Assembly: GCA_017459865.1 (NCBI GenBank)
Contig: JAFUCD010000030.1
Span: 25,917-89,916 of the forward strand
Direction of reading: 5' to 3'
Length of the DNA: 64,000 bases
Origin: Oscillospiraceae bacterium
GTDB taxonomy: Bacteria > Bacillota_A > Clostridia > Oscillospirales > Oscillospiraceae
The notes beneath the pieces are model-generated. The model worked only from the letters and a program-made list of their open reading frames with translations, did not search any database and was not told where the DNA came from. This document shows, piece after piece, positions 7,510-16,212 of this stretch. The stretch's first letter is position 1, and the number at the start of each line of letters is the position of its first letter. Position numbers and translations under genes: made by a program.

Positions 7510-7542
7510 ATTGTTGAGAACACACAGCGAGGAGGATTGGTC

Positions 7543-8451
7543 ATGGAGCTGCGGGATCTGCGGTTTTTCTGTCTGACAGCGGAGCTGGGGAGCGTGACGC
7601 GCGCGGCGGACAGCCTGTGCGTGTCGCAGCCATTTGTGACGAAGGTGATCCATCATCTTGAGGAGGAGCTCGGCACAAAGCTTTTCGACATCGAGCGGCG
7701 GCGCATCGTCTTAAACGAGAACGGCGCGTACTTTTATCGCGAGGCGAAGGACATCCTCGCGCGGCTCGACCGTCTGACGGAGAACATGGCTGTGAAGCAG
7801 GAGCAGGCGGAGTTCAAAACGAAGTTGCTGTACAACAACGCGGGCTACTTGAGCGCGCTGAACAACGCCTTCATGGAGCAGTACCCCAAGGGCGTCCTCT
7901 CCGAGACCTACGCCCCGCGAAAGGACATCATCGATCTGCTGAACACGAACAAGGCGGACTTCGCCATCACGCTGCCGCCGATCACGGGCGAGGAATCGCG
8001 CATGATCGAGACGATCACGGTCTTAAAGGACACGGGCAGCATCATGGTACCGCCGGACCACCCGCTGTATCAGAAGGAGTTTGTCACGCTCGAGGACATC
8101 GCCCCCTACCCCATCGTGATCGCGCCGAAGGGCAGCGGCATGCGCGACACGATCGACAGCATCTTCGCCAGGCACGGGCTGGTGCCGAACGTGGTGTATG
8201 AGACGCCGGACATGGATCTGCAGCAGCGCATGGTGCTGGTGAACAAGCGCGGCATCTGCTTCATGTCCATCATCCACACGCGCGACCCGCTCATCGGGCA
8301 ATACTGCCGCAAAACCGTCACGGATCACGCCTTCGGCACGGTGGGCTTAAGCTTCAACAAGTTCCGCCCGCAGACGGCCGGGATGCTCGCCTTCCGCCGC
8401 TTCGCGGTCGGCTTTTTCGGCGCGCTGCAGGCGATGGCCGATGAGATCTGA
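7543..8451 (+). CDS. LysR family transcriptional regulator
   Basis: The 302-residue DNA-binding regulator opens MELRDLRFFCLTAELGSVTRAA. It has the classic LysR winged helix-turn-helix in the first 65 residues (SLCVSQPFVTKVIHHLEEELG) and a LysR substrate-binding domain from about residue 95. The recognition helix has PFVTK where most LysRs have SAVS. The start has GGAGGATTGGTC upstream; a longer in-frame extension runs through the promoter and is unlikely. It probably controls the divergent 4Fe-4S protein. The inducer is unknown. Confidence 0.88.
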   Translation: MELRDLRFFCLTAELGSVTRAADSLCVSQPFVTKVIHHLEEELGTKLFDIERRRIVLNENGAYFYREAKDILARLDRLTENMAVKQEQAEFKTKLLYNNAGYLSALNNAFMEQYPKGVLSETYAPRKDIIDLLNTNKADFAITLPPITGEESRMIETITVLKDTGSIMVPPDHPLYQKEFVTLEDIAPYPIVIAPKGSGMRDTIDSIFARHGLVPNVVYETPDMDLQQRMVLVNKRGICFMSIIHTRDPLIGQYCRKTVTDHAFGTVGLSFNKFRPQTAGMLAFRRFAVGFFGALQAMADEI

Positions 8452-8458
8452 GATACAT

Positions 8459-8740
8459 AGCAACAACCTCCGCCGGTCGGCGGAGGTTGTTGCTGCAGCT
8501 TGTCAAAAAAGTCCTTGACGGACATTTTTGACAAGCTGCGCAGTCGCCGACATGTTTGCTGTGCAAACAGCAAATCGCTTGAAAACCAGGGGTTTTCAAG
8601 CGATTTGCGGCGACAATAGATTTGACTCGAGGCGGGCCTTGCCCCCTCGAGCTCCCCCGCTGCTCTGTTTCGTGGGCCAGCAGCATAGTTTTTTGACTAT
8701 CTCACACAACAACCTCCGCCGGTCGGCGGAGGTTGTTGCT
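8459..8740. repeat. Intergenic island of four perfect hairpins, including a duplicated 32-bp palindrome
   Basis: This stretch of about 310 bases contains no gene. It holds a 16-bp stem with loop GGTC (8459-8494, arm ACAACCTCCGCC) and a 15-bp stem (8495-8539, GCAGCTTGTCAAAAA) with an inner GTCC/GGAC pair. A 17-bp stem follows (8571-8607, CAAATCGCTTGAAAACC), then a second copy of the first palindrome (8707-8738). The last is followed by TTTTTG and may act as a terminator between the convergent genes. The duplicated arms suggest dispersed palindromic elements rather than simple terminators. Confidence 0.75.
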
Positions 8741-8762
8741 GGTTTTTGATTCGATTGCGTGA

Positions 8763-9845
8763 TCACGCCTGCAGCGTGATGTCCATCCGGACCGGGTTGT
8801 GGTCGGAGAACTCGAAGCCGGCGTTCACGGTCTCGACCTCGTCCACGCGGACGTTCGGGGAGACGATGAAGCCGTCGATCACGTAGTATTGCGTCGCATC
8901 GCTCGCGGGGTCGTAGGGCTCGTTGAGCAGGCGGCAGGTGGGCGTGCTGATGTCGGTGACGAACTGCCAGCCCTCGCCGGGCAGATCGCTCTCGCTGAGC
9001 GTGCCGGGCGTCCAGAGGTCTGCGTTCTTGACGGGATATTTGTCCAGCGCGCCGGGGAAGGTCTGGTTGAAGTCGCCGCCGGCGATGACATAGTTGCCCT
9101 TTTCATATTCGGCGGTGAGGAAGTCCATCAGCGCCTTGGTCTGGGCGGCCTTGCCCTCGCCGTCGTCATAGGCCTCCAGATGGAGGTTCACGATGACGAG
9201 CTCCTTGTCCGTGTCCTCCAGCGGTACGCGCGTGACGAGCAGACAGCGTTTGAGGTTCGCGACGCTCACAGGCCACTTGAAGGGGCTGGGCAGCGCGATG
9301 CGCTCGGCGTCGGAGATCTCGGTGGAGGTCATCGTGAACACGCCGCTCGAGACCTTGCCCAGCGGGGACGACAGCGGGATGGGCACATAGGCGCACTTAT
9401 AGTTCAGCGCATAAGCGCTCGTGAAGCCCACTTCCCCGGCAATGGCGTCTGTCTCGACCACGCCGAAGCTGCGCTTGGAGCCGGAGTCGACCTCCTGCAG
9501 CAGCATGATGTCCGCCATAAAGTCATGATCGTCCGGGCGGAGCTGCTCAACGATGCCGGCGATGTTCTTATCCACGATCTGCTGGCTCTCGGGACGGCTC
9601 TGCTTACCGCCGTCCATGAAGAAGTCGGATTCTTTGCCGAGGCTGGCATAGCCGACGTTCCAGGTCATGATGGTGAACGAATCGCCGTTGGCGAGCGAGC
9701 CCGTGCTGTTCTCGCCCGGATCGGAGACCGTCGCCTTCGCGGTCTTCGGATTCAGCGCCGTGACCGTGAGGAAACCGAGGAAGATCGCGATCGCCAGCAC
9801 GATAACGAGCAGCAGGACGCCGACGAACTTCAGAAATTTTTTCAT
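8763..9845 (-). CDS. Membrane-anchored endonuclease/exonuclease/phosphatase family protein
   Basis: The 360-residue protein has an N-terminal transmembrane anchor (VGVLLLVIVLAIAIFLGF) and an extracellular EEP domain of the DNase I/sphingomyelinase/inositol phosphatase superfamily. Visible motifs are TWNVGY, LLQEVDSG (metal-binding Glu), VIVNLHLEA, GGDFNQ and SDHNPV (catalytic Asp-His). These could support a secreted nuclease, a phosphodiesterase or a lipid phosphatase; the sequence does not decide. The ATG at 9845 has AGAGGTGTG upstream, and a -10/-35 pair precedes it. Transcribed alone. Confidence 0.82.
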   Translation of the reverse strand: MKKFLKFVGVLLLVIVLAIAIFLGFLTVTALNPKTAKATVSDPGENSTGSLANGDSFTIMTWNVGYASLGKESDFFMDGGKQSRPESQQIVDKNIAGIVEQLRPDDHDFMADIMLLQEVDSGSKRSFGVVETDAIAGEVGFTSAYALNYKCAYVPIPLSSPLGKVSSGVFTMTSTEISDAERIALPSPFKWPVSVANLKRCLLVTRVPLEDTDKELVIVNLHLEAYDDGEGKAAQTKALMDFLTAEYEKGNYVIAGGDFNQTFPGALDKYPVKNADLWTPGTLSESDLPGEGWQFVTDISTPTCRLLNEPYDPASDATQYYVIDGFIVSPNVRVDEVETVNAGFEFSDHNPVRMDITLQA

Positions 9846-9878
9846 GGGACACACCTCTCTTTTTCTCTTTCTGGGTGC

Positions 9879-9907
9879 AGTATATCATATCTTCCCCGAC
9901 CGGACAA
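9879..9907 (-). promoter_or_regulatory. Promoter of the EEP-family gene
   Basis: On the minus strand TTGTCC (9907-9902), a 17-base spacer, TATACT (9884-9879), about 34 bases upstream of the start. Confidence 0.65.
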
Positions 9908-9922
9908 TCCGTTTTTACGCGA

Positions 9923-10396
9923 TCACGGGCGATTTAACAGCCAAACCGCAAAATTCAGATAGCCCGCAAACACGAGCCAGACAAGATACGGGAGCTGGAG
10001 TCTGGCGGCAAGCGCGCTGTGCCCGCTGAAGATACGCGTCATGCGCGCCGCGAGCGCGAGCAGCAGCACCAGCCAGAAGAACGCGAGCAGCCGCGCCTCC
10101 AGTCGGAAAAACAGGATCGTCCAGAAAAAGTTCACCGCCAGCTGCAGCGCCCAGGCCTCGACCGCGCGGCGCCGTTCCCGCCCGGAGGTCTCCCGCCAGA
10201 CGATCGCCATGCCGACGCCCATGAGCACATACAGCAGCGTCCAGACCACCGGGAACAGCCACCCCGGCGGCGAGAGCGGCGGCTGCCGGAGCGCGGCGAA
10301 GTCCCGCATCCCGCTGCCCGTGAGCAGCGCGGACAGGCCCCCGACCGCCAGCGCAGCTGCGGAAAATCCCACATACGGTCGATATTGCTTCCACAT
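9923..10396 (-). CDS. tspO: TspO/MBR family membrane protein
   Basis: The 157-residue protein has five hydrophobic helices and TspO family landmarks: PPLSPPGWLFPVVWTLLYVLMGV, and LQLAVNFFWTILFF followed by the charged loop and YLVWLVFAGYLNFAVWLLN. TspO proteins bind porphyrins and sterol-like ligands and are linked to stress and tetrapyrrole handling. The start has GAGGTGATGC upstream. It is divergent from glyA and stands alone. Confidence 0.88.
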   Translation of the reverse strand: MWKQYRPYVGFSAAALAVGGLSALLTGSGMRDFAALRQPPLSPPGWLFPVVWTLLYVLMGVGMAIVWRETSGRERRRAVEAWALQLAVNFFWTILFFRLEARLLAFFWLVLLLALAARMTRIFSGHSALAARLQLPYLVWLVFAGYLNFAVWLLNRP

Positions 10397-10492
10397 TTTG
10401 CATCACCTCGTCCAAAGCATTTGCCAAGATACCGAATAATATGCGCAAAAGGCGGGAAAAAGTACACAAATGGCTGAATTTTCAACGGATTC

Positions 10493-10521
10493 TTGCATTT
10501 TCAAGCACTTTCGATTAGAAT
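10493..10521 (+). promoter_or_regulatory. Promoter of glyA
   Basis: TTGCAT (10493-10498), a 17-base spacer, TAGAAT (10516-10521), 35 bases before the start codon. I saw no glycine riboswitch fold in the short leader. Confidence 0.75.
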
Positions 10522-10556
10522 AGTTCTGCTTCAGCAAAGAAAAGGAGTGTATCAAG

Positions 10557-11798
10557 TTGCACTATGAAAAACTGATTCAAACGGACCCCGAGCTTTTTGC
10601 CTCCATGGAGCGCGAGCTGCGGCGGCAGCAGGACCACATCGAGCTGATCGCCTCCGAGAACTTCACGAGCCGCGCCGTGATCGAAGCGATGGGGAGCTAT
10701 CTGACCAATAAATACGCCGAGGGCTACCCCGGCGCACGCTATTACGGCGGCTGCGAATACGTCGACGAGGTCGAGCGCCTCGCGATCGCGCGCGCAAAGG
10801 CGCTCTTCGGCGCGGAACACGCCAACGTGCAGCCCCACTCCGGCGCGCAGGCGAACGTCGCGGTGTACGCCGCGCTGCTGCAGCCGGGCGACCGGATCCT
10901 CGGCATGGATCTCGCCCACGGCGGGCATCTGACCCACGGCAGCAAGGCCTCCGTCACCGGCCGGTATTACGAGGCGCACCACTACGGCGTGAGCCCCGAG
11001 ACCGAGACCATCGACTATGACGAGGTCGCGCGCATCGCCCGCGAGGTGCAGCCGAAGCTGATCGTGGCGGGCGCGAGCGCCTATCCGCGTCTGATCGATT
11101 TTGAGCGCTTCCGCGCCATCGCGGACGAGGTCGGCGCCTATCTGATGGTCGACATGGCGCACATCGGCGGTCTCGTCGCCGGCGGGGCGCACCCCTCCCC
11201 CGTGCCGTATGCCGACGTCGTGACCACGACGACGCACAAGACGCTCCGCGGCCCGCGCGGCGCGATCATCCTCTGCCGCGAAGAGCTCGGCAAGAAGATC
11301 GACTCCGGCGTGTTCCCGCGCACGCAGGGCGGTCCGCTGATGCACATCATCGCGGCGAAGGCCGTCTGCCTGAAGGAGGCCTCCGAGCCCGCCTTCGCGG
11401 ACTACGCCCGCCAGATCGTGAAAAATGCCGCCGTGCTCGCCGACACGCTGCAGGCGGGCGGCGTCCGCCTCGTCTCTGGCGGCACGGACAACCACCTGAT
11501 GCTGATGGACGTGCTGAGCCGCGGCCGCAACGGCAAGCAGGTGCAGGAGCTGCTCGACGCGGCGAACATCACCGCGAACAAGAACGCCATCCCCTTCGAC
11601 ACCCAGCCCGTGAGTCTCACGAGCGGCGTGCGTCTCGGCACCGCCGCCAGCACCACGCGCGGCATGGGCGAGCAGGAGATGCAGCAGATCGGCAAGCTCA
11701 TCTGCCGTCTCATCGACGAGCAGGAGGCCGCCGTCCCGGCGGTCAAGGCCGAGGTCCTCGCCCTGTGCGAGCGCTTCCCGCTCTATCCGGAGGACTGA
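10557..11798 (+). CDS. glyA: Serine hydroxymethyltransferase
   Basis: This PLP enzyme interconverts serine plus tetrahydrofolate with glycine plus 5,10-methylene-THF. The 413-residue protein is of typical length. It has [11 protein letters not shown] near the N terminus, [19 protein letters not shown], and the PLP lysine in [15 protein letters not shown] (about residue 227). The start is TTG with GGAG nine bases upstream, giving [14 protein letters not shown]; no ATG fits. It is monocistronic, between its own promoter and a strong terminator. Confidence 0.96.
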   Translation: MHYEKLIQTDPELFASMERELRRQQDHIELIASENFTSRAVIEAMGSYLTNKYAEGYPGARYYGGCEYVDEVERLAIARAKALFGAEHANVQPHSGAQANVAVYAALLQPGDRILGMDLAHGGHLTHGSKASVTGRYYEAHHYGVSPETETIDYDEVARIAREVQPKLIVAGASAYPRLIDFERFRAIADEVGAYLMVDMAHIGGLVAGGAHPSPVPYADVVTTTTHKTLRGPRGAIILCREELGKKIDSGVFPRTQGGPLMHIIAAKAVCLKEASEPAFADYARQIVKNAAVLADTLQAGGVRLVSGGTDNHLMLMDVLSRGRNGKQVQELLDAANITANKNAIPFDTQPVSLTSGVRLGTAASTTRGMGEQEMQQIGKLICRLIDEQEAAVPAVKAEVLALCERFPLYPED

Positions 11799-11810
11799 GA
11801 TCAAAATGGA

Positions 11811-11885
11811 AACGCCGCTGCAGCCGCAGCGGCGTTTTTTGACTGGCGAAGCAGTGCCGCGTGGCGCTGCTTCGTCGCTTTTTCA
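11811..11885 (+). terminator. Tandem terminators after glyA
   Basis: AACGCCGCTGC/GCAGCGGCGTT (11811-11836) is followed by TTTT. A second hairpin (CGAAGCAG/CTGCTTCG, 11847-11874) is followed by TCGCTTTTTC. They also separate glyA from the convergent SGNH-SLH gene. Confidence 0.8.
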
Positions 11886-11887
11886 GA

Positions 11888-13519
11888 TCATGCGCAGAAG
11901 CGCTGGAGCACGGCAGCAAGCGCTGCACGCGTGGAGTTCCCGCGCGGGTCGATGCGATTGGCTCCGACGCCCTGGATGATGCCGTTCTCGACGGCCCAGG
12001 CGACCGCGTCTCCGGCATAGGCGCTGATGCTTCCCGCGTCGGCAAATCCCGCGTCGGCGTTCCGGTCAGAAACCTGCTCGCCGGAATAGCGATAGAGCAT
12101 CGTGACCATCTGCTCGCGTGTGATGGTGCTGTTCGGCGAAAACGTCGTAGTCGACGTGCCTTTGACAGCGCCGGTGTTGTAGCACCAAGTCACGGCATTC
12201 CGATACCAGTCGGAGGTAAGATCCGTGAACGGGCAGTCCATGCCCTCGACGGAGGGCTCTCCGGCGAGACGGTAAAGCGTCGTGGCGAATTCCGCACGGG
12301 TGGTGATCCCGTTCGGATCGAAGGTGTCCGCGCTCTTGCCGGTCATGACGCCGTTTTCCCAGCACCAGCGCACCGCGTCATAAAACCACTTTCCGGTCAG
12401 AACATCTTTGAACGGGCACGTTTTTTCGGGCGCGGGATCGTTCTCCGGCAGGACCTTCAGGATCTGCTCTGCCATGAAGGCGTGGCCCTCGATGCTGGGG
12501 TGGCAGGCGGTCATGATCCGGCCGATGAAGGCGCTGTCGGTGATCGGGGGCGCCTCCAGCAGATCCGTGCCCATCACGTCCGCGTACAGGTAGCCCAGGC
12601 GCGCGGCCTGCTGGCGCATATACGCGTTCACGCCGACGACCATGGCGTCCACCGCCTTGCCGACCGTGATCAGGGAGTTCTCGGTGAGCTTGGCCTCGTT
12701 CATGGGATTATAAAGTCCCACGACAACGATCGTCGCATTCGGATTCAGTCTCTGGATATCGCGGATCAGCGGCGCCCAGTTCCGGAAGAAATGCTGATAC
12801 CCGTGATTCATCTTTTCCACAAACGTCTGCGCGACATTGTTCAGCATGTGCATGGTGTTGGCCGTTTGGAACAGCATCTCCAGCGCCTGACCATAGTTTT
12901 CCTGCTCGCCCATGAGTTCCTTCATGCGCGCGACATAGGGAGACTCGGTCTCGGAATACAGCACAGCCATCGTCTGCAGCGCGGCATAGAGGATGATGTC
13001 ATTTTCGCCGACCTCCAGCGTGATCAGATCCGCCTTCTGCACCTGATCGCGGTAGAAACGCTGGAGCGCACCCTCGCCGTAATAGTCCTTGAGCATGTTG
13101 TATACCGCGTCGGAGACGCCGGGATTCGGCTCGTCCGCGCTGGTGCGCGAGGCCAGCCATGCGTCATAATAGTTCATGCCGTTAAAGGACATGCAGACCT
13201 CGTCGCCTTCAAAGTCATCCTCCAGCAGCCACCGCAGCTCCTCCGTGCGGGTGCCGACATGTGCGATCGGGATGAGCTCCGCGCCGACCGCATCCGCCAC
13301 GATGGCGTGATACGCCACGTCGACTCGCTCGAAGCAATAGGTCGACTTTGCATAGTCACCGAAGCCGGCGGCGATGCTGTCGCCCATGCAGACATAGGTG
13401 TCATAGTGCTTGACGGTCTCCGCCGCGGCGGCGTTCGCGCCGACGCACAGGATCCCGGCCAAAAGCGCCACACACAGCAGCAGGCAGAGCATGCGCGACA
13501 TACTGGTTTTGTTCTTCAT
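11888..13519 (-). CDS. Secreted SGNH/GDSL hydrolase with three SLH domains
   Basis: This is a predicted wall-attached esterase. The 543-residue precursor has a Sec signal peptide (about 1-31). An SGNH domain (about 38-360) follows, with block I CMGDSIAAGFGD, a block III-like GENDI, and block V CHPSIEGH, where the last His pairs with the nucleophilic Ser in GDS. Three SLH domains follow (about 365-425, 428-485, 490-543) with the TRAEFATTLYR, TREQMVTMLYR and STRAALAAVLQR helices. The third helix is diverged. The substrate may be acetylated wall polymer or host glycan. The start has AAAGGAG upstream. Confidence 0.85.
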   Translation of the reverse strand: MKNKTSMSRMLCLLLCVALLAGILCVGANAAAAETVKHYDTYVCMGDSIAAGFGDYAKSTYCFERVDVAYHAIVADAVGAELIPIAHVGTRTEELRWLLEDDFEGDEVCMSFNGMNYYDAWLASRTSADEPNPGVSDAVYNMLKDYYGEGALQRFYRDQVQKADLITLEVGENDIILYAALQTMAVLYSETESPYVARMKELMGEQENYGQALEMLFQTANTMHMLNNVAQTFVEKMNHGYQHFFRNWAPLIRDIQRLNPNATIVVVGLYNPMNEAKLTENSLITVGKAVDAMVVGVNAYMRQQAARLGYLYADVMGTDLLEAPPITDSAFIGRIMTACHPSIEGHAFMAEQILKVLPENDPAPEKTCPFKDVLTGKWFYDAVRWCWENGVMTGKSADTFDPNGITTRAEFATTLYRLAGEPSVEGMDCPFTDLTSDWYRNAVTWCYNTGAVKGTSTTTFSPNSTITREQMVTMLYRYSGEQVSDRNADAGFADAGSISAYAGDAVAWAVENGIIQGVGANRIDPRGNSTRAALAAVLQRFCA

Positions 13520-13558
13520 CTGGTTTCTCCTTTCATGTGTTGCGGGTATTCTTGCGCG

Positions 13559-15307
13559 TCACATCGCTTCCGCGACGCAGCGCGCTTCGGTTCCTGTGTC
13601 ATAATCTTTGGCAAGCTTCAAATAATCGATCTTCCCCATGCCGGTGTGCGGCATTTCGTCCACAAACTCCATGGTTTTGGGGATGACGCTGGACTCGATC
13701 TCCGCGCCCATCAGATCATAAAGCTCTTTCTTCACGGTCTCCGGATCACGACTCTTATCTTTCAACTGAATGACGGCGTGGATGCTCTTTCCCTGGGCAT
13801 GCTCCCGGTCGGTCACGCCCACGACTGCACAGCTCATCACGTCCGGGTGCTTGCCCAGCGCGCCCTCGATGGGGGCGGGGAAGCACTTATGGCCGTTATA
13901 CATGATGATCATACGCTTGATACGACCCTTGATATAAATGAAGCCGTCCTCATCCATGCTGCCCAGATCGCCCGAGTGGACCCAGACCTTTCCGTCCGGA
14001 TGCCGCACCATAACCTTTTCGCTCTCTTCGGGATTGTTCAGATAGCCGAGCATCAGCGCGGGACCGGTGATACAGATCTCGCCCTCTTCGTTGTAGCCGA
14101 GCTCTTCCGTCGTGCCCGGCCTGAAAATGCCCATCGTGTTCATGAGCAGCGGATACCCGACGCTCAGCGACCGGAAATTGCCGTTGCAGCTGCAGCAGGC
14201 GGCGGAGCTGACCTCGCTCATGCCGTAGCCCTGGCTGAGCGGGAACATGGCTTTGCGTTCTTTCAGGAAGCCATTGAGCTTGCTCTCGAGACCCGCGTTC
14301 ATCGTGTCGCCTCCGGAGCCGGCAGTAATAAAGAAGTCCAGCATGAAGCCGCCGCGCATTTCCTTGCTGTTCATCAGCTTTTCATAGTGCGCCGGAACCA
14401 TCAGCGTATGCTGCGGGCGATATTCTTTGATGTACTTGCCGACCTGATCCGAGTCGAATTTCGGAATGATGATCATTTCCAGACCGAGACTGAGCGGCAT
14501 ATGTAAACTTGCGACCATGCCGTAGGAAGCAAACGCCGGAATGATGTTCATAAATTTATGGGTCCGGTCGTATTGCACGCCGCAATAGCGGAAATCCATG
14601 GCGACCGCATTGAAGCCGTCATTGCTGAACATGACGCCCTTCGGCGCGCCGGTAGTGCCGCCGGTCAACGCGATGCCTGCAAGCTGGAATTCATCATAGG
14701 GAACAGCCTCGACCAATTTCCCGGCGCCGTGCGCCATGAAAGTCTGCCAGTTCATGACACGATCGTTGTATGTAACATCGCAGCGCATTTTCCAGGAGGC
14801 ATACCATTTGATAAACCCGGCGCTCATGCTGTCGGCCGCACTGTAGGTGATGATGTAATCCGCGTCCAGCTTTTCGACCATCTCCTTGACGGGTGCAGTA
14901 ACGGTAAGTGTAACAACGATACGGGAATTCGCGTTTTTCATAAAGTCCGCAATCGAGGAGCAGGTGTTGCGCGGGTCGAGCACCATGGCGGCAGCGCCGA
15001 GCTTGTTCAGGCCGTACAGCGCGACGACGAGCTCGGGGATCGTGATGGAGCAGAATGTGACGATGTCGCCTTTTTTCACGCCCAGACTGGCAAAAGCCGC
15101 AGCACACCGATCGATGTTGTCCAAAAGCGTACCGTAAGTGATTATATTTTTGAAATAGCGGATCGCAATGTCCTTGCGATGGCCGTTGTTGATTTTGAAA
15201 AGATGCTCGTAGATCGATTCCTTGGGCAGAACAGCCTGCTTGGCTTCATCCGAAAAGAACTGCATCCACGGCTTTTGCTCCGACGGTTTGTTTCCATGTG
15301 TTGTCAC
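13559..15307 (-). CDS. AMP-forming acyl-CoA synthetase / acid-CoA ligase
   Basis: A 582-residue member of the ANL superfamily, activating a carboxylate through an acyl-adenylate. Core motifs are A3 (LTGGTTGAPKGVMFSN), A5 (GYGMSE), A7 (HSGDLGSMDEDGF), A8 (GRIKRMIIMYNGHK) and A10 with the catalytic Lys (TGMGKIDYLKL). The substrate is unknown; a medium- or long-chain or aromatic acid is likely. A GTG start at 15307 is chosen because GGAGGG lies nine bases upstream; the longer frame to 15424 crosses two leader hairpins and lacks a ribosome site. It is divergent from a TetR-like gene, which is the probable regulator. Confidence 0.85.
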   Translation of the reverse strand: MTTHGNKPSEQKPWMQFFSDEAKQAVLPKESIYEHLFKINNGHRKDIAIRYFKNIITYGTLLDNIDRCAAAFASLGVKKGDIVTFCSITIPELVVALYGLNKLGAAAMVLDPRNTCSSIADFMKNANSRIVVTLTVTAPVKEMVEKLDADYIITYSAADSMSAGFIKWYASWKMRCDVTYNDRVMNWQTFMAHGAGKLVEAVPYDEFQLAGIALTGGTTGAPKGVMFSNDGFNAVAMDFRYCGVQYDRTHKFMNIIPAFASYGMVASLHMPLSLGLEMIIIPKFDSDQVGKYIKEYRPQHTLMVPAHYEKLMNSKEMRGGFMLDFFITAGSGGDTMNAGLESKLNGFLKERKAMFPLSQGYGMSEVSSAACCSCNGNFRSLSVGYPLLMNTMGIFRPGTTEELGYNEEGEICITGPALMLGYLNNPEESEKVMVRHPDGKVWVHSGDLGSMDEDGFIYIKGRIKRMIIMYNGHKCFPAPIEGALGKHPDVMSCAVVGVTDREHAQGKSIHAVIQLKDKSRDPETVKKELYDLMGAEIESSVIPKTMEFVDEMPHTGMGKIDYLKLAKDYDTGTEARCVAEAM

Positions 15308-15315
15308 GCGGTAAG

Positions 15316-15401
15316 ACCCTCCAGTAAAACAGCAGGCGGGGAACCTGCTGTGCGCATATGAAAGGACTTCGCCGCACATCACTCCCCGTGCGGCAAAGTC
15401 C
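15316..15401 (-). promoter_or_regulatory. Structured leader of the acyl-CoA synthetase gene
   Basis: Two hairpins lie immediately upstream of the ribosome site on the minus strand: GGACTTTGCCGCAC pairing with GTGCGGCGAAGTCC (15364-15401, one mismatch), and CAGCAGG/CCTGCTG (15330-15350). No T-run follows either, so they are not plain terminators. They may control translation or mRNA stability. Confidence 0.4.
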
Positions 15402-15455
15402 CGGAAGAAAGAAGCCAAGAGCAAATCCTCATCAACCCAACAGCAAGAGCCAATC

Positions 15456-15575
15456 TGTTGTGTTAATCAGAGGCTGGTGCAATCGTGAAAATCCTTGATT
15501 TTCATGGCATTATGCATTATAATTCTGTTTGTCTTATGTATCAACCGTCAATTTTCAGTAGAGTGTTGTGTTAAT
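15456..15575. repeat. Duplicated 12-mer TGTTGTGTTAAT in the divergent promoter region
   Basis: Identical copies at 15456-15467 and 15564-15575 flank the TetR-gene promoter (15495-15523). Spacing is 108 bases centre to centre. They are candidate regulator sites; each is a direct copy rather than a palindrome. Confidence 0.35.
15495..15523 (+). promoter_or_regulatory. Promoter of the TetR-like gene
   Basis: TTGATT (15495-15500), a 17-base spacer, perfect TATAAT (15518-15523). Confidence 0.75.
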
Positions 15576-15587
15576 AAGGAGACAGCC

Positions 15588-16166
15588 TTGAACACCAAAA
15601 ACAACCTGCGTTACCGCGAAACAGAAGAAAAGATCCTCTCCGTGTTCTCCGCGCTGATGGAGTTGAAGGAGCCCGAAAAGATCTCCGTTGCAGAGATCTG
15701 TAAGCGTTGCGGTATCAACCGATCGTCGTTTTACCTGCATTTCAGGGACGTGCCGGATCTGATGGACGCCATCGAACGCCGGCTCGCACAGTACTACGGC
15801 GAATTGTTCTCCGACACCGAGCACATGCCGAAGATTGGGGACCGCTTCCTGCACATGTTCACCTTCATTCTGGAACGCAAATCGTTTTATCGGGCATATC
15901 TCACAGACCACCAGCATTTCCGTGTTCTGGACGCCATCCTGCCGGAGTCGACCGAGCAGGCGCTGCGGCAGGCCGCGCAGCAGCTCGGGATCTCAGACCC
16001 GAACGAGCTGCACTATCGTCAGGTGTTTTTCAAGGCGGGTCTGACCGCGCTGGTGCGCGAATGGCTGCTGCGCGACTGTGCGGAATCGCCGGAAATGCTC
16101 TCCCAGATCCTGAAGCGGGAATACACCTCCGTCCGGGACTTCCTGGATGGAGTTGATCTGTCATGA
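15588..16166 (+). CDS. TetR/AcrR family transcriptional regulator
   Basis: The 192-residue protein has an N-terminal helix-turn-helix (ISVAEICKRCGINRSSFYLHF, about 32-53), typical of TetR regulators. The C-terminal helical domain resembles TetR_C_7/AcrR ligand domains of clostridia (FYRAYLTDHQHF). The start is TTG, with AAGGAG six bases upstream; the frame upstream of it runs through the promoter. The gene is divergent from the acyl-CoA synthetase, which it most likely represses in response to a fatty acid or acyl-CoA ligand (inference). Confidence 0.82.
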   Translation: MNTKNNLRYRETEEKILSVFSALMELKEPEKISVAEICKRCGINRSSFYLHFRDVPDLMDAIERRLAQYYGELFSDTEHMPKIGDRFLHMFTFILERKSFYRAYLTDHQHFRVLDAILPESTEQALRQAAQQLGISDPNELHYRQVFFKAGLTALVREWLLRDCAESPEMLSQILKREYTSVRDFLDGVDLS

Positions 16167-16184
16167 CGCAGGCACATAGATACA

Positions 16185-16212
16185 AAAAACCGCTGCGGCT
16201 GCAGCGGTTTTT
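16185..16212. terminator. Bidirectional terminator between tetR-like and rsmG
   Basis: AAAAACCGCTGC, loop GGCT, GCAGCGGTTTTT. A/T runs on both sides serve the two convergent genes. Confidence 0.85.

Noticed and set aside
10440..10556. Glycine riboswitch before glyA
   Set aside because: Only about 30 bases separate the predicted transcription start from the start codon, too short for a glycine aptamer.
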